DNA from: Trebonia sp963771985
Lineage (GTDB): Bacteria; Actinomycetota; Actinomycetes; Streptosporangiales; Streptosporangiaceae
Length of the DNA stretch: 64,000 nt
Direction of reading: 5' to 3'
Assembly: GCA_963771985.1 (NCBI GenBank)
Contig: CAVYVO010000022.1
Span: forward strand, 773,425-837,424
Shown here: positions 1-10,255 of the stretch, piece by piece
Layout of the letters: the number at the start of each line of letters is the position of its first letter
Position numbering within the stretch: position 1 is the stretch's first letter
Translations under genes and position numbers: made by a program
Notes under the pieces: model-generated
What the model was told of the DNA's origin: nothing
The model's database searches: none
The model's input: the letters and a program-made list of their open reading frames with translations, nothing else

Positions 1-759
1 CTGACCATTGATCACCCCAAGGTCGACCCGCAGCTCGACGCCATCGGACAGGGCATCCAGGCATGACGACGGGTCCTCGCGGTCCAGTCCGAGATCGAGG
101 GCGAAATGATTACGGGTGCCCGCGCTGATCACCAGGAACGGGATGCCGTGCTCGGCGGCGATGCCGGCCACCAGGGCCTGGGTGCCGTCACCGCCGGCGA
201 CGCCGAGCAGATCAGCGCCGCCTGCCACGGCCTCGCGAGCTACCTTGGCGACATCGACGGGCTCCGGCCCGCCGATGACGAACACCTCGGCACCGAGGTC
301 CTCGGCCTTGCGGACCAGGCCGAACTTCCCGACCTTCCCGCCGCCGGACTTCGGGTTCATGATCAGGTACGGGTGCCGGGCCGGCGGCTGCGCCGGGTAC
401 TCGGGCATCCGCCAGTCCGGCCGGTCGCCGGCCAGCGCCAGGCGGGCTGCCACGCCCGCGAGCAGCCAGACGGCGGCCGCCAGCACCGCGACCCATAGCA
501 GGTCCCTCAACGAGTAGAGGACGATCACCGCGACCGGCGTCAGGACGAAGACCGCCAGCGCCAGCCACCGCCCGATGCCTCGCCGGGCAAGGAAGAAGTA
601 CGCGGCCGTCACGCTCACGACCGCCGCGACCGCGCCCACGGCGAGCATGGTCAGGCTCCACAGCCCGGCGAAGACCACCAGGACCACGATCGCCAGGCCA
701 GCGAGCACGAAGCTGAGCCGCGCCAGCCAGCGCTGCGAGCGCCTGCCCGGAGAGTCCAT
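1..759 (-). CDS. Diacylglycerol kinase family protein, membrane-anchored (3' end outside window)
   Basis: The reading frame enters from the left edge on the minus strand, so the C-terminus is missing; 253 codons are visible. The N-terminal 120 residues are hydrophobic and look like three to four membrane helices. Then come NPKSGGGKVGKF (about residue 134) and GGDGTQALVAG (about residue 187), the nucleotide-binding and catalytic-loop motifs of the DAGK/NAD-kinase fold, followed by SAGTRNHFALDLGLD, typical of bacterial lipid kinases. It probably phosphorylates a lipid such as diacylglycerol at the membrane. The start chosen is the ATG at 757-759; the hydrophobic segment begins shortly after it. 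The gene diverges from the methyltransferase at 1075. Exact lipid substrate cannot be told. Confidence 0.85.
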   Translation of the reverse strand, partial: MDSPGRRSQRWLARLSFVLAGLAIVVLVVFAGLWSLTMLAVGAVAAVVSVTAAYFFLARRGIGRWLALAVFVLTPVAVIVLYSLRDLLWVAVLAAAVWLLAGVAARLALAGDRPDWRMPEYPAQPPARHPYLIMNPKSGGGKVGKFGLVRKAEDLGAEVFVIGGPEPVDVAKVAREAVAGGADLLGVAGGDGTQALVAGIAAEHGIPFLVISAGTRNHFALDLGLDREDPSSCLDALSDGVELRVDLGVINGQ

Positions 760-889
760 GTCGACATCGTGGCGAGCTGGCAGTTCTGGCACATCCCCTC
801 GTCAGGGTGAGTGTGCGGCGAGGGGTGACCGCTGCCCTCCGGCCGCCGCCCCTGCCGGTTCCGGCGGACGCTGGGGGAGTCACCGACTT

Positions 890-924
890 CCGTTCGGAAA
901 AATCAAAAGCATTATCCCGAACGT
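890..924. repeat. Dispersed CCGTTCGG palindrome, copy 1
   Basis: Arms CCGTTCGG (890-897) and CCGAACG (917-923) flank an AT-rich core. Closely related copies lie at 18883-18933 and 37014-37052. This copy sits between divergent genes, so it cannot be only a terminator. Confidence 0.6.
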
Positions 925-1074
925 ACGCGTGGTTCCCCTCCGACCTCAGCCGCCTCCCCGCCGCGGGGCTGCCCGCATTGGCCGCGCGGCGAGCCGGCCG
1001 TGCCGGGAGGCGCACAAGGCGTGACAATTGGAATATCGCAGCCAAGCTGCGGGAGCACATGGCAGGAGGGGGCC

Positions 1075-1872
1075 ATGACAGAAAATCGTTACGTCTTCGA
1101 CAACGCCGTGACCGCCGAGACCGGCATGCGCTTTTCTGGACTGGAGGCGACCTTCGATCCCGCTACCATCGGGTACCTGACCAGCGTCGGCGTGACGGAC
1201 GGGTGGGCGTGCTGGGAGATCGGCGCCGGCGGCGGCAGCATCGCCAGGTGGCTGGCCGAGCGAGTCGGGTCGGCGGGAAGCGTCCTCGCTACCGACATCG
1301 ACCCCCGGTTCATCCCAGCCTCCCGGCTGAGCCAGCTTGAGGTCGCCCGTCACGACATCACCGCTGATGCGATCCCGGCCGCTCGCTACGATCTCATCCA
1401 CGCCCGGCTGGTGCTGAGCCACCTGCCTCAGCGCCGTGATGTCATGGTCCGGTTGGTGCAGGCGCTGCGGCCGGGCGGCTGGCTGGTCATCGAGGACTTC
1501 TCCGGTGCCTTCGAGCGGGGCAGTAAGCCCGCCGGCCCTGCCGACGCGAGGTTCCGGAAGGTCCATAAGGCGCTGGGTGAATTCCTAGCACGCTCCAACG
1601 ACGACCAGTCCGACTTCGCGGCCTCACTGCCGCAACTGCTGGCTAGCTTGGGGCTGGCCGATGTCGGCGGAGAGGCCCGGGTGGTTTTCGGCCGTGGCGG
1701 CTCACCCGGTGCGCGGGTGATGGAGGCAGGCCTGCGCCAGGTCGGTGATCAGATGATCGCCGCAGGGCTGGTCGATCGTCTGGCCTTGGATGAGGCCATC
1801 GCCTACCTCACCACACCCACGTCGATAGTCAGCCTGCCCGCGATGGTGTCAGCATGGGGCCGACAGCAATAG
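1075..1872 (+). CDS. Class I SAM-dependent methyltransferase
   Basis: A 265-residue soluble protein. Motif I is WEIGAGGGSIARWLAE (about residues 43-58) followed by VLATDIDPRF with the acidic residue that would bind the ribose of S-adenosylmethionine. YDLIHARLVLSHLPQR and LRPGGWLVIEDF match the UbiE/Coq5-type core. The family methylates small molecules; the substrate is unknown. The ATG at 1075 is preceded by GGAGGGGGCC, an evident ribosome-binding site, and is preferred over an in-frame GTG at 1000. The gene stands alone and diverges from the lipid-kinase gene. No terminal damage is visible. Confidence 0.85.
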   Translation: MTENRYVFDNAVTAETGMRFSGLEATFDPATIGYLTSVGVTDGWACWEIGAGGGSIARWLAERVGSAGSVLATDIDPRFIPASRLSQLEVARHDITADAIPAARYDLIHARLVLSHLPQRRDVMVRLVQALRPGGWLVIEDFSGAFERGSKPAGPADARFRKVHKALGEFLARSNDDQSDFAASLPQLLASLGLADVGGEARVVFGRGGSPGARVMEAGLRQVGDQMIAAGLVDRLALDEAIAYLTTPTSIVSLPAMVSAWGRQQ

Positions 1873-2635
1873 GGCCACACATCACAGCTGGTCCCTCGGT
1901 GGGGTGTCGGTAAGCGGCTCATTCCCGGTCGGCAAAGGTTGATCTTGGCCGGTCGCCGGCTCCCCTTGCCGGCAAAGCTCGCGCTATGCAAATGCGGACA
2001 TTAAAGATATAACGGCCAATACGCTACAGAGTGTGACCGCTCCGCGCGCCCCGCTGCGGACTTCCGGTGCGGCCGGCCACCATGGCGAAGAGTTTTCGTT
2101 GCTATGGGACGAATTATTTACATTGAAAAAAATGTTTTCGAGATAATCGTTCTAGCTCACCAACCGACAGTCACGGACGGTTATAGCGACGGCCCGCGAG
2201 GCCTAGGGATGGTATCGCCGCACCGCGCGCCTCCCGTGCGATCACCACCGCGGGGATCGCGCTAGCGGCCAGCTCCTCGTGCCGAGCCTGGTGGCGCTCA
2301 CCGGCCGGGCCGGGATGTGGCCGGGCCGCCAGCGGGTACACGCCGCGGACGCCGAGACCCGGCTGACAGGTGAACCCGCCGGCCGGGCCTCAGCATGCCC
2401 CCGGTGTCGGTAGCCCAGCTGCCGACAGGTTTCACGATGCCAGTCGGCCCAGATAATCGCCATACGTGCGAGCCCACATAAGAAACCACAGGAGTAGTCA
2501 CAGGTTCGCGGCGATACGGTTCCGCGTTACTTTTGCGCGTGTATGGTGATACCGCACCGCCTAGAAATGGCCCGGGATTTTACCAGCGCACTCTTGACGG
2601 GTCCTCATGCGAGTCGGATCCAATAGGAAGTCTCG
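1873..2635. other. Gene-free intergenic region
   Basis: About 760 bp separating the methyltransferase from the GMC fusion gene. I see no convincing gene. It contains one copy of a dispersed AT-rich element (2078-2150) and, just before the next gene, a weak AGGA ribosome-binding site. Confidence 0.5.
2078..2150 (-). repeat. AT-rich dispersed element, copy 1 (reverse orientation)
   Basis: Read on the minus strand this matches the copies at 13185 and 26789: both share CGAAAACATTTTT, then AATAATTC and TCCCATA or TCCTATA. It stands out from the surrounding GC-rich DNA. The plus-strand CGCGAAGAGTTTT-like end is also found at 22973. Confidence 0.55.
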
Positions 2636-5600
2636 ATGGAAATTCTATCTCGCCCAATCGATAGGATGCTAGACCACTACTCGGTGGTCGTGGTCGGCTC
2701 GGGGTATGGCGGTGCGATCGCCGCTGCCCGAATTGCTCGCGCAGGACGCGATGTCTGCATCCTGGAGCGAGGCAAGGAGCTACATCCAGGCGAATACCCG
2801 AATTCCGGGCTTTCGGCATTGCATGAGATCCAGGTCCATACGCCCAAGGGGGACTACGGGCCCGCGGCGGGAATGTTCGACTTCCACGTAGGCCAGGACA
2901 TTACCGTCGTGACGGGCTGCGGGCTAGGCGGCACCTCGCTGATCAACGGCAGCGTGGCGCTAGCGCCGGGCGATTCGATCTTCTCGGACGACCGGTGGCC
3001 GCGGCCGTTTCGAAACCGCCCCGAGGTCCTCAGGCCGTTCATGCAGGCAGCCCGGGAAATGCTCGGGTCCAATCCATACCCGCGGACCTGGCCGGACCTT
3101 CCCAAGCTGCAAGCCCTCGCACGGGTGGCGGCCGGCTTGGGCCGCGAGGTAAGCCGCCCCGATATCAATGTGACATTCGTGGACGGCCCCAATGCCGTCG
3201 GGGTGCGGCAGAACGCGTGCGCGCTTTGCGGCGACTGTTGTTCGGGCTGCAACTACGGCGCGAAGAATACAGTCCTCATGAACTATCTCCCCGATGCGCA
3301 CTGGCACGGCGCACACGTCTTCACCGAGGTGGCCGTGCGATCGGTGCAGCGGTGGGAAGGCAGGTGGCGGGTCGCCTATGACGTGCTGGGCGAAGGACGG
3401 ATAAACACCCCTGGCGCCCCGCCGCGGTTCGTGCTGGCTGACGTCGTCGTGCTGGCCGCCGGCACGCTCGGGTCCACCCAGATCCTGCTCCGTTCCCGGG
3501 ACCTGGGACTGCCGGTCTCAGACCGGCTCGGGCACGGGTTTTCCGGGAACGGCGACGTGCTCGCGTTCGCCTACGACACTGACGAGTCCGTGCGTGGCGT
3601 CGGCCTGGGCGGGCGCGTTTCTCGTGAAGACACACTGGTCGGGCCCGCGATCGCCGGCCTGATCGACCTGCGCGGCCCAGATGTGGACAAGAAAGACGCG
3701 CTAATCATCGAGGAGGGCTCGATTCCCGGCGCGCTCGCCGCGATGCTTCCCATCGCAATGAATGCGGCATCCCATGAGGATCTGGACGGGAAGACGGCGT
3801 CAGCGGCCAGGTGCCTGCGCGAGCTTGCCGAGATTCCGCTTGGCGCGTATCGCGGGCCGGTCGACCGTACGCTGACGTACCTGGTCATGAGCACCGACGA
3901 CTCCGGCGGACGGATTGTTCTCGAGAACGACCGGATCCAGGTCGTGTGGCCCGGGGTTGCCGAGCAGCCGGTATTCGCGCGTGACAACCGGATCCTGGCC
4001 GCGGCCACCGAGGCGCTGCACGGGACGGAGATCGCTGACCCGCTCTGGGCATGCGCGAGCGACCGGTCGCTCATCACCGTGCACCCCCTGGGCGGGTGCG
4101 TCATGGCGGATGACGCGGCGAAGGGTGTGGTGGACCACATGGGCCGGGTGTTCAACCCAGTCGGCGGAGGAGTGCACGATGGGCTTTACGTCTGCGACGG
4201 TTCCGTTGTCCCGGTCGCGCTTGACGCCAACCCGCTGCTCACCATCTCGGCCATCGCCGAACGGACGGCCGCGATGATGATCGGGGAACGGGGGTGGGGG
4301 AGTGCACAGCCGACCGGGACCGCCCTCTCGGCTCCGCCGATCCCGCGGGAGGCTGCCCCGCGGGCCAGCCTTGAGTTCACCGAGCACCTGACCGGCTTTG
4401 TCTCGATGAGCGTGCATGAGGGGTACGCCGAAGGCTACGAAGATGGCCGCGAGGACGGCGCGCGCGTGGATCTGGAGCTCACGATCGAATACGACGACGT
4501 CCAGGCGATGCTTGACGACCCGGAACGCGAGGCCAGGATCACCGGAACGGTGCTCGCGCCAGAACTGTCAGGCCGCCCCCTGACCGTCACAGAAGGCCGC
4601 TTCACGCTCCTTGATCCCGACCCGTCGCAGGTGGAGACCTGGCACATGCGCTACCGGATGCACCTGCTATCGGAGGAGGGCGGACGGTACCTCTTCGAAG
4701 GCCACAAGGAGATCCGCACGCGCGGGGCCGGCCACGCTTGGTCCGAGATGACGACGCTCTACACGAGGATCGGCGGGGAGGACGGATCGGAACCGGGCAC
4801 GGGGATCTTGCACCTGAAGCCGGCCGACTTCACCAGGCTGGTCCACAGCATCAAGGTCTCGGACGTCTCGCGCCGGAAGCAGGGTGAGTACCGCCGGGCG
4901 TTCCTGGAACTGTTCGCCCATGAGATGGTGCATATCTACGGCGGTGTGCTTGATGAGCCCGGCGCCTTCCCGAGCGCGCCGCGAAAGGCGCCTCCGGTGC
5001 GGGAGCCCAAGGCGCCGGACGGAATCTGGTGGTGCGACGGCCTCCGGCGGTGGCACGCCGACGACAGGCTCGGCGATGACGCCTTCCTGCGCCTGACGAG
5101 GTACCGGGCAGGCGACAAGGGCCCCGTCATGCTGGCCACGGGGTTCGGCATGTCGTCCCACTCGTTCCTCGCGCCGACCATCGAGAAGAACCTCACGGAG
5201 TTCCTGGCTGACTGCGGCTACGACATCTGGCTCTTCGATTACCGGGCGGGTATCGACCTGCCCTCGGCGGGAACCGAGTTCACGATCGACGACATCGCGC
5301 GCGACGACTGGCCGATCGCGGTCAGGAAGGTCCAGGACGAAACCGGCAGGGAGGATCTGCAGGCGTTCGGCCACTGCGTGGGCTCGGTCTCGCTCCAGAT
5401 GGCGATCCTGGCCGGGCTGCAGGGGATCCGCACCGCGGTCTGCGCGCAGTTCTCCGTCCACCCGGCCAGTTCGGTGTTCAACATGGTGAAGTCCCATATC
5501 CGCACCGCGGACGTCCTCGGCACCCTGGGAGTCGATGGCGTGGCGCCGGACATCCGTCCGTCGCTCCGGGACGAGATGCTGGACATCGCCCTCCGGGCCC

Positions 5601-6049
5601 TCCCGATGCCCGCGGAGGAACGGTGCAGCCAGGCGGTATGCCGGTGGATCAACGCGATCTACGGGTGCACCCACCGGCACGCGCAGTTGAACGAGGCGAC
5701 CCACCGCGCGATCAACGAGATGTTCGGGTTCGGGAACATCGAGTCGATGGAGCACCTGTCGCTCATGCTGCGCAAGGGCCACGCGGTCACCCACACCGGC
5801 GGGATGGACTACTTCGATCACCCGGAGCGCATGGCCGGCACCAGGCTCTTGCTGCTCCAGGGCATGCGCAACTACATCTTTCATCCGGTCGGCACGTTCC
5901 GGACCTGGCGATGGCTTCGGTCGCAGAATCCGCAGGGCGATTATCAGCGGAAAGAGCTCCCAGGCTACGCACATCTCGACGCGATTGTCGGGAGCAGGGC
6001 CGCGATAGACGTGTACCCGTCGATCGCGGAGTTCCTCGACCGGCCGTAG
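2636..6049 (+). CDS. GMC (cholesterol oxidase-like) FAD oxidoreductase fused to an alpha/beta hydrolase
   Basis: A 1137-residue two-enzyme fusion. The N-terminal half (1-550) is a GMC oxidoreductase: FAD dinucleotide motif GSGYGG at residues 21-26, GCGLGGTSLINGSVAL near 100, a cysteine cluster (CALCGDCCSGC, about 196-206), HPLGGCVM near 482 and the C-terminal DGSVVPVALDANPLLTISA. It resembles bacterial cholesterol/3-beta-hydroxysteroid oxidases. Residues about 575-710 form an unassigned middle domain. The C-terminal 300 residues are an alpha/beta hydrolase, but the nucleophile elbow reads GHCVG, so the nucleophile would be Cys914 rather than serine; His1113 (GYAHLDAIVG) fits the catalytic base. 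The start has an AGGA site eight bases upstream. Likely role is oxidation and hydrolysis of a sterol, terpenoid or lipid ester. The pairing is known in actinomycetes; substrate is inference. Confidence 0.85.
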   Translation: MEILSRPIDRMLDHYSVVVVGSGYGGAIAAARIARAGRDVCILERGKELHPGEYPNSGLSALHEIQVHTPKGDYGPAAGMFDFHVGQDITVVTGCGLGGTSLINGSVALAPGDSIFSDDRWPRPFRNRPEVLRPFMQAAREMLGSNPYPRTWPDLPKLQALARVAAGLGREVSRPDINVTFVDGPNAVGVRQNACALCGDCCSGCNYGAKNTVLMNYLPDAHWHGAHVFTEVAVRSVQRWEGRWRVAYDVLGEGRINTPGAPPRFVLADVVVLAAGTLGSTQILLRSRDLGLPVSDRLGHGFSGNGDVLAFAYDTDESVRGVGLGGRVSREDTLVGPAIAGLIDLRGPDVDKKDALIIEEGSIPGALAAMLPIAMNAASHEDLDGKTASAARCLRELAEIPLGAYRGPVDRTLTYLVMSTDDSGGRIVLENDRIQVVWPGVAEQPVFARDNRILAAATEALHGTEIADPLWACASDRSLITVHPLGGCVMADDAAKGVVDHMGRVFNPVGGGVHDGLYVCDGSVVPVALDANPLLTISAIAERTAAMMIGERGWGSAQPTGTALSAPPIPREAAPRASLEFTEHLTGFVSMSVHEGYAEGYEDGREDGARVDLELTIEYDDVQAMLDDPEREARITGTVLAPELSGRPLTVTEGRFTLLDPDPSQVETWHMRYRMHLLSEEGGRYLFEGHKEIRTRGAGHAWSEMTTLYTRIGGEDGSEPGTGILHLKPADFTRLVHSIKVSDVSRRKQGEYRRAFLELFAHEMVHIYGGVLDEPGAFPSAPRKAPPVREPKAPDGIWWCDGLRRWHADDRLGDDAFLRLTRYRAGDKGPVMLATGFGMSSHSFLAPTIEKNLTEFLADCGYDIWLFDYRAGIDLPSAGTEFTIDDIARDDWPIAVRKVQDETGREDLQAFGHCVGSVSLQMAILAGLQGIRTAVCAQFSVHPASSVFNMVKSHIRTADVLGTLGVDGVAPDIRPSLRDEMLDIALRALPMPAEERCSQAVCRWINAIYGCTHRHAQLNEATHRAINEMFGFGNIESMEHLSLMLRKGHAVTHTGGMDYFDHPERMAGTRLLLLQGMRNYIFHPVGTFRTWRWLRSQNPQGDYQRKELPGYAHLDAIVGSRAAIDVYPSIAEFLDRP

Positions 6050-6076
6050 CGCGGCGCGGCGCCGTCAGCCCCGCCG

Positions 6077-9000
6077 TCAGCCCCGCAGGCGAGGCCTGTC
6101 TGTGATCGCCGCCAGCCCGAGTTCCTCGGCCGTGCGCATCGCGGACGCCATGAGCCCGCCTGCCCGTTCGATGTCCGCTGCCGCTCCGCGCATGGACAGC
6201 ACATGGCCGTAGGCCTCCTGGGTGAGGGCCGTCAATGGCCGGGACCCCATGCCGTGGTGCCGGGTCAGGGCGGCCTCCAGGTGCTGGGTGGCCTCGGTGA
6301 AACGACCGGCTACCCCGGCGAGCACACCGAGCCAGTGGTCCACGGCGCCGAGAAAGGTGGCCACCCCCAGCGTGCAATTGTGCCCGGCATAGGGAGCGGC
6401 GAGATCGTAAAGGACCTCGGCCCACTGCCGGTCTCCCACCAGGTCGACCGCGCCCGAGAAGCCCACGATCACGGCCCACCACTGGTAGTTCTTGTCCGCC
6501 GCGGCCGCCGCGGCGGGTTCCGTCCGGTGGAGCAGATCGGCTGCCCGGTCCAGGGCGCCCGTCTCGGCCAGGCACCATGCCGTGAGGGCTGGCCATGCGA
6601 TGTTCGCGGGCTCGTACGCCGACAGCTCCTCCAGCGCCGGTACGTGCTTCGATGCGCGCCCCCGCAGCACCCACCACGGGAACGTCTGCACCACGGGAAT
6701 GATCTGGGCCTGCGAATGACCGATTCGCGCCAGGCGGCGGCCAAGCTCGCCGGCTAGCTCCCTGGCGTCCGCGAACCTTCCCTCCAGATTGGCGAGAGTG
6801 ACGTCCCACATCACGGCCAGGCGGATGAACTCCGGGTGCCCCACCTCCTCGGCCAGCTCCTTCATCGCGAGTGCCGTCCGCATGGCGGCGCGATGCGCTC
6901 CCTCCTCGAACTGCGCGGTCACCCGGATCCGCAGACCCTCAAGCCTCAGCTCAGGGTCCCCGAGCTCGGCACCGATGCCGAGGATCTCGCTGGCCACCGC
7001 AAGGGCATCGGCGACGTCGTTCTGGTCCGTCGAGCGCCCAGCCCCGGTGCACCAGGACGGTGGCGAGCGTTCGCCGGTCTCCAGTGCCGCGGGCCATGGC
7101 CAGCGAGCGGTCGCTGAGCCCCAGTCGCTCCGGGTAAGGACGCTCATTGTGCAGCCAGTGGGCCAGGCGGGCCAGGATGGTGGCCCTGGCCGCGCTGTCC
7201 TCCTCGCCCAGCCGCTCGAGTGCCTGCGCCAGGAGCGCCTCGGCCCGCCGGTCGGGACTGACCGTCGCCGGGAGGATGCCGCCGTACCCGAGCGCCGCTC
7301 GCAGGAACAGATCGTCGTTCCCGGCACGGCGGGCGGCGTCCGCCGCCTCGGCGAACCGTTCGTCCCGGGACGCGTACTCCCCGGCCCGGTCATGCGCACC
7401 CGCCAGCTCAAGGAGCAGTTCGCACCGCAGCGCCTGATCTCGCGGCCCGAAGCGATCGAGCAACTGGAGCGCCCTCCTGAGGTGCCGCACCGCGACCTCG
7501 GCCGCCACCTCGCCCAGCGCGCGCTCCCCGGCCAGGCGCTCATATCTAACTGCCTCCCTGGCGGAGCCAATGCTCGCGGCCGCGCCGAAGTGGTGTGCGA
7601 GCTCGGCCGGCGAGACACCGAAACGGGATTCAAGCGTTTCGCCGATCCGCTGGTGCAGCCGGGCCCTGCGGCCCCTGCTCAGCCGGTCGGCGGTTACTCG
7701 TCTGGTCAGTGAGTGCGAGAACCGCCAGCAGTCCGGCTCGTCGTCGATTTCCACGATCAGGCCAGCCCGCGCCGCCTCGTCAAGAAGATCGACGGTCGCG
7801 GCGTCTTCCCGCGAGGCTGCCGACGCTACCAGGGCGGTGTCAAACCGCTCGCCGATCACCGACGCGATCTCGAGTACCTCGGCGCACCCGTCCGACACCC
7901 GTCGCAGCCGCCACCGCACCATGTCGCGTACGGATTCCGGGATCTCCGCCGGCGTCTCACCGAGCCTGTCTCCTTCCCGGTCGAACGCGCCAAGGTCTGA
8001 CAGGTGCCTGGCCATCTCCAGGAGGAAGAAGGGGTTGCCCGCGGTGTCCCGCTCAAGTTCCCGGGCCAGCAACGACTCGCGTTCTCCGAACGCCCGGCCA
8101 ACCGCGGCCTCCAGCAGCGCGGTGACGGCATCGCGCTCAAGCCCCCGCAGCGTAAAGCGTCGGCAATCGACGTCGCGCGCCAGCGAGTGCAGGACACCCG
8201 ACAACTCGCTCTGCTCCGGTTCAATGTCGCGGTACATGGCCACCGCGAGAAGCGGCGTGGAACGCCTGGCCTGCATCAGGTGCGAGAGCAGCAGGAGAGA
8301 GGGCAGATCCGCCCATTGCAGGTCATCGAGAACCAGCAGCACGGGATGCCGGACCCCCATCCGCTGGATCCACGTGTCGAGCGACTCGAAAAGCCGGAAG
8401 CGCTCGGCCTCGGCCGCGGCCAGTGGCTCAGCGGCGGAGGCCCCGATCCGTTGCGCGGGCTCGGGGCACAGGCGGGCGATTTCCCCGGCCAGGTCGCCCA
8501 GGTCTTGACGCAGCAGTGCCTCCGGGCAGGCCCGTGCATAGTCGGCCAGAGCCTCCCGGAACGCCTGATACGGAGCCAGCACATGCTCGTCCCACCGCCC
8601 GTACAGCACTAGGCCCCCGTCGGCGCGCCCGAGCCGCGCCAACTCGCCCGTGAGCGCTGTCTTCCCGATTCCCGGCTCCCCGCCGACGAGTGCCAGGACG
8701 CGGTGGCCCGCCGTCGCGCGAGACCACGCCTCCCGCAAGAAGCCGAGCTCCTTCTGGCGGCCCACGAAATTCCTGCTGACCGCGGAGTCGAGCCACCCCA
8801 GGTTCGAGGCATCCGCGTCGTCATGGCCCCCGCTCGCCTCTGCCGTCGCGACATCCGGCGCCGCCTCGAAAGCCTCTGCCGCCGCTTTTGCCCGGGCTGC
8901 CCGCTCGGCCGCGGTCGGCTTTCCGCGGGCCGCCGCCAGGAACTGCTCCCGGACATGCCCGGTCAGGCCCAGCGCGTCGGCGAGCAGGTCGGCGGTGTCC

Positions 9001-9152
9001 TTGCGGGCAGTCCGGTTGATACCGCGCTCCAGGTCACTGACCGTCCGCGGACTTACTTCCGCAGCCTCGGCCAGCTCCCCCTGGGTCATTCCCGCCCTGA
9101 CCCGCAGCTGCTGGAGCAATTCCGCGAATCCACCCACAGGCTGCTTCGCCAT
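6077..9152 (-). pseudogene. XRE-HTH / AAA+ ATPase / TPR-type regulator, broken by a +1 frameshift
   Basis: The N-terminal part (9152 down to about 7030) starts MAKQPVGGFAELLQQLR, with an XRE helix-turn-helix (MTQGELAEAAEVSPRTVSDL), then FVGRQKEL, a Walker A GGEPGIGKTALTGEL and Walker B LLVLDDLQWADLPS typical of LuxR/AfsR-type signalling ATPases. The helical-repeat C-terminus continues in a different frame from about 7026 to the stop at 6077. The break lies in GACGGACC at 7021-7031; dropping one G joins LVHRGWALD to DQNDVADAL. The ATG at 9152 is preferred because AAGGG lies nine bases upstream. As written, translation ends at 6951 and the protein loses about 310 residues. Whether this is decay or a base-call error cannot be decided here. 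Confidence 0.75.
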
Positions 9153-9511
9153 GGTCGGCATCCCTTCGCAGACCCTTCTGCTACGCCCCCTTGGCAGGCC
9201 CCGGATCACGTCGCACCGGCATCGGGCGCGGTGCGGCAGGCCCGGACCAAGGGTATCGACGCGAGCTTGCCCGCACCATCGCCTGCCTGAGAACGGTTGC
9301 ACCCAGCCCATCCGGGCCCGGGGACTCTCGCCAGCCCGGGCGACCTTCCCGGTGAACCCCCCGCGTGCGGCTGCCGTGACTGGTGCGCTGCGTGTGCCGC
9401 TCACCCAGCCCGAGGCGGCCTAGGTGTCGCGTCCGGGGCATTCTGGACTCGGTCCGCCTCCGCGGGCCGGCCGGTGCGGGCACCCTCCGTCACACAGGAC
9501 ACACCTAGAGG

Positions 9512-9560
9512 CCGCTGTCCTTAATGTCTCAATCTCACATTGAGACATTCGAGACAGCGG
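9512..9560. promoter_or_regulatory. Two-tier hairpin upstream of the HTH-ATPase gene
   Basis: Outer arms CCGCTGTC (9512-9519) and GACAGCGG (9553-9560) enclose perfect 11-bp inner arms AATGTCTCAAT (9523-9533) and ATTGAGACATT (9539-9549) around a 5-base loop. It could be an operator or a terminator. The rest of 9153-9705 shows nothing I can support as a gene. Confidence 0.5.
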
Positions 9561-9705
9561 GCACGGTCTGCGGTGGCAGAGGGGCCGGCCGGCGCCGCAC
9601 CCGCAGACTGATAACCAACGCGTCCTATCCGCCCCGGACGTCACACCTAACGGGCGAACGGTCATCCGGCAGGGCGGACAGGATGACCAGGACCCGGAAA
9701 CAGGC

Positions 9706-9741
9706 CATGCGGGGCGGCTCACAAGAGAGCCGCCCCGCATG
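9706..9741 (-). terminator. Transcription terminator of the cold-shock gene
   Basis: A perfect 15-bp stem (5' arm 9706-9720, 3' arm 9727-9741) with a 6-base loop, 12 bp beyond the stop codon of the cold-shock gene. No U-tract follows, as is common in actinomycetes. Confidence 0.8.
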
Positions 9742-9753
9742 GCACCGCCGGTC

Positions 9754-9957
9754 TTAGATCGGGTGAACCTGCTCGGCCTGCGGGCCCTTAGCCCCACGAG
9801 CAGCGGTGTACTCGACCCGCTGGTTCTCCTGGAGGCTGCGGTAACCGTCGGCCTCGATGGCGGAATGGTGGACGAAGACGTCGGGCGTGCCATCGTCGGG
9901 GGCGATAAAGCCGTAGCCCTTGTCCGCGTTGAACCACTTCACTGTTCCCTGTGCCAC
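9754..9957 (-). CDS. Cold-shock protein, CspA family
   Basis: A 67-residue single-domain OB-fold protein: GTVKWFNADKGYGFI carries the RNP1-like motif and DVFVHHSAI the RNP2-like motif used to bind single-stranded RNA or DNA. The length and ending (ARGAKGPQAEQVHPI) are normal for actinobacterial Csp. The start is a GTG at 9955-9957, giving MAQGTVKWF, with TAGGAGAG eight bases upstream; longer in-frame readings add only low-complexity sequence. The roughly 300 bp upstream before the divergent gene at 10256 would hold a long 5' leader, usual for cold-shock mRNAs. A strong terminator follows. Confidence 0.95.
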   Translation of the reverse strand: MAQGTVKWFNADKGYGFIAPDDGTPDVFVHHSAIEADGYRSLQENQRVEYTAARGAKGPQAEQVHPI

Positions 9958-10255
9958 TGTGCTCTCTCCTACTAAGACGATCATCAGGATCCACGGCGTG
10001 CATCCTGGGCTGCTGCGACCGCCTGTGCTTCCGAGGCCGGGCCTTGGGATAGACGGCGCCCGCGGTCTGAACTTCGCAGGCGCTGTGACACGAACACGAA
10101 CTTCGACTACAACCAGCTTCATTTAACACCATGGTGCGGACTGATGCTCCGCTCACGCCTCAGCTGGGCCGGCTGGGGCGGGCGGCGATCCCGGCGATTG
10201 CGGCCTGTAGGGGAGGTGATCCGCAGGGTGCGATAGTGGGGGGGAGGAGGCAGGC

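Noticed and set aside
4667..5974. 435-codon minus-strand open frame inside the GMC fusion
   Set aside because: Antisense shadow of a strongly conserved enzyme; high-GC codon bias opens such frames.
7018..7034. Programmed ribosomal frameshifting in the HTH-ATPase gene
   Set aside because: No slippery heptamer or stimulatory hairpin evident at the site, and similar single-base breaks occur in unrelated genes.
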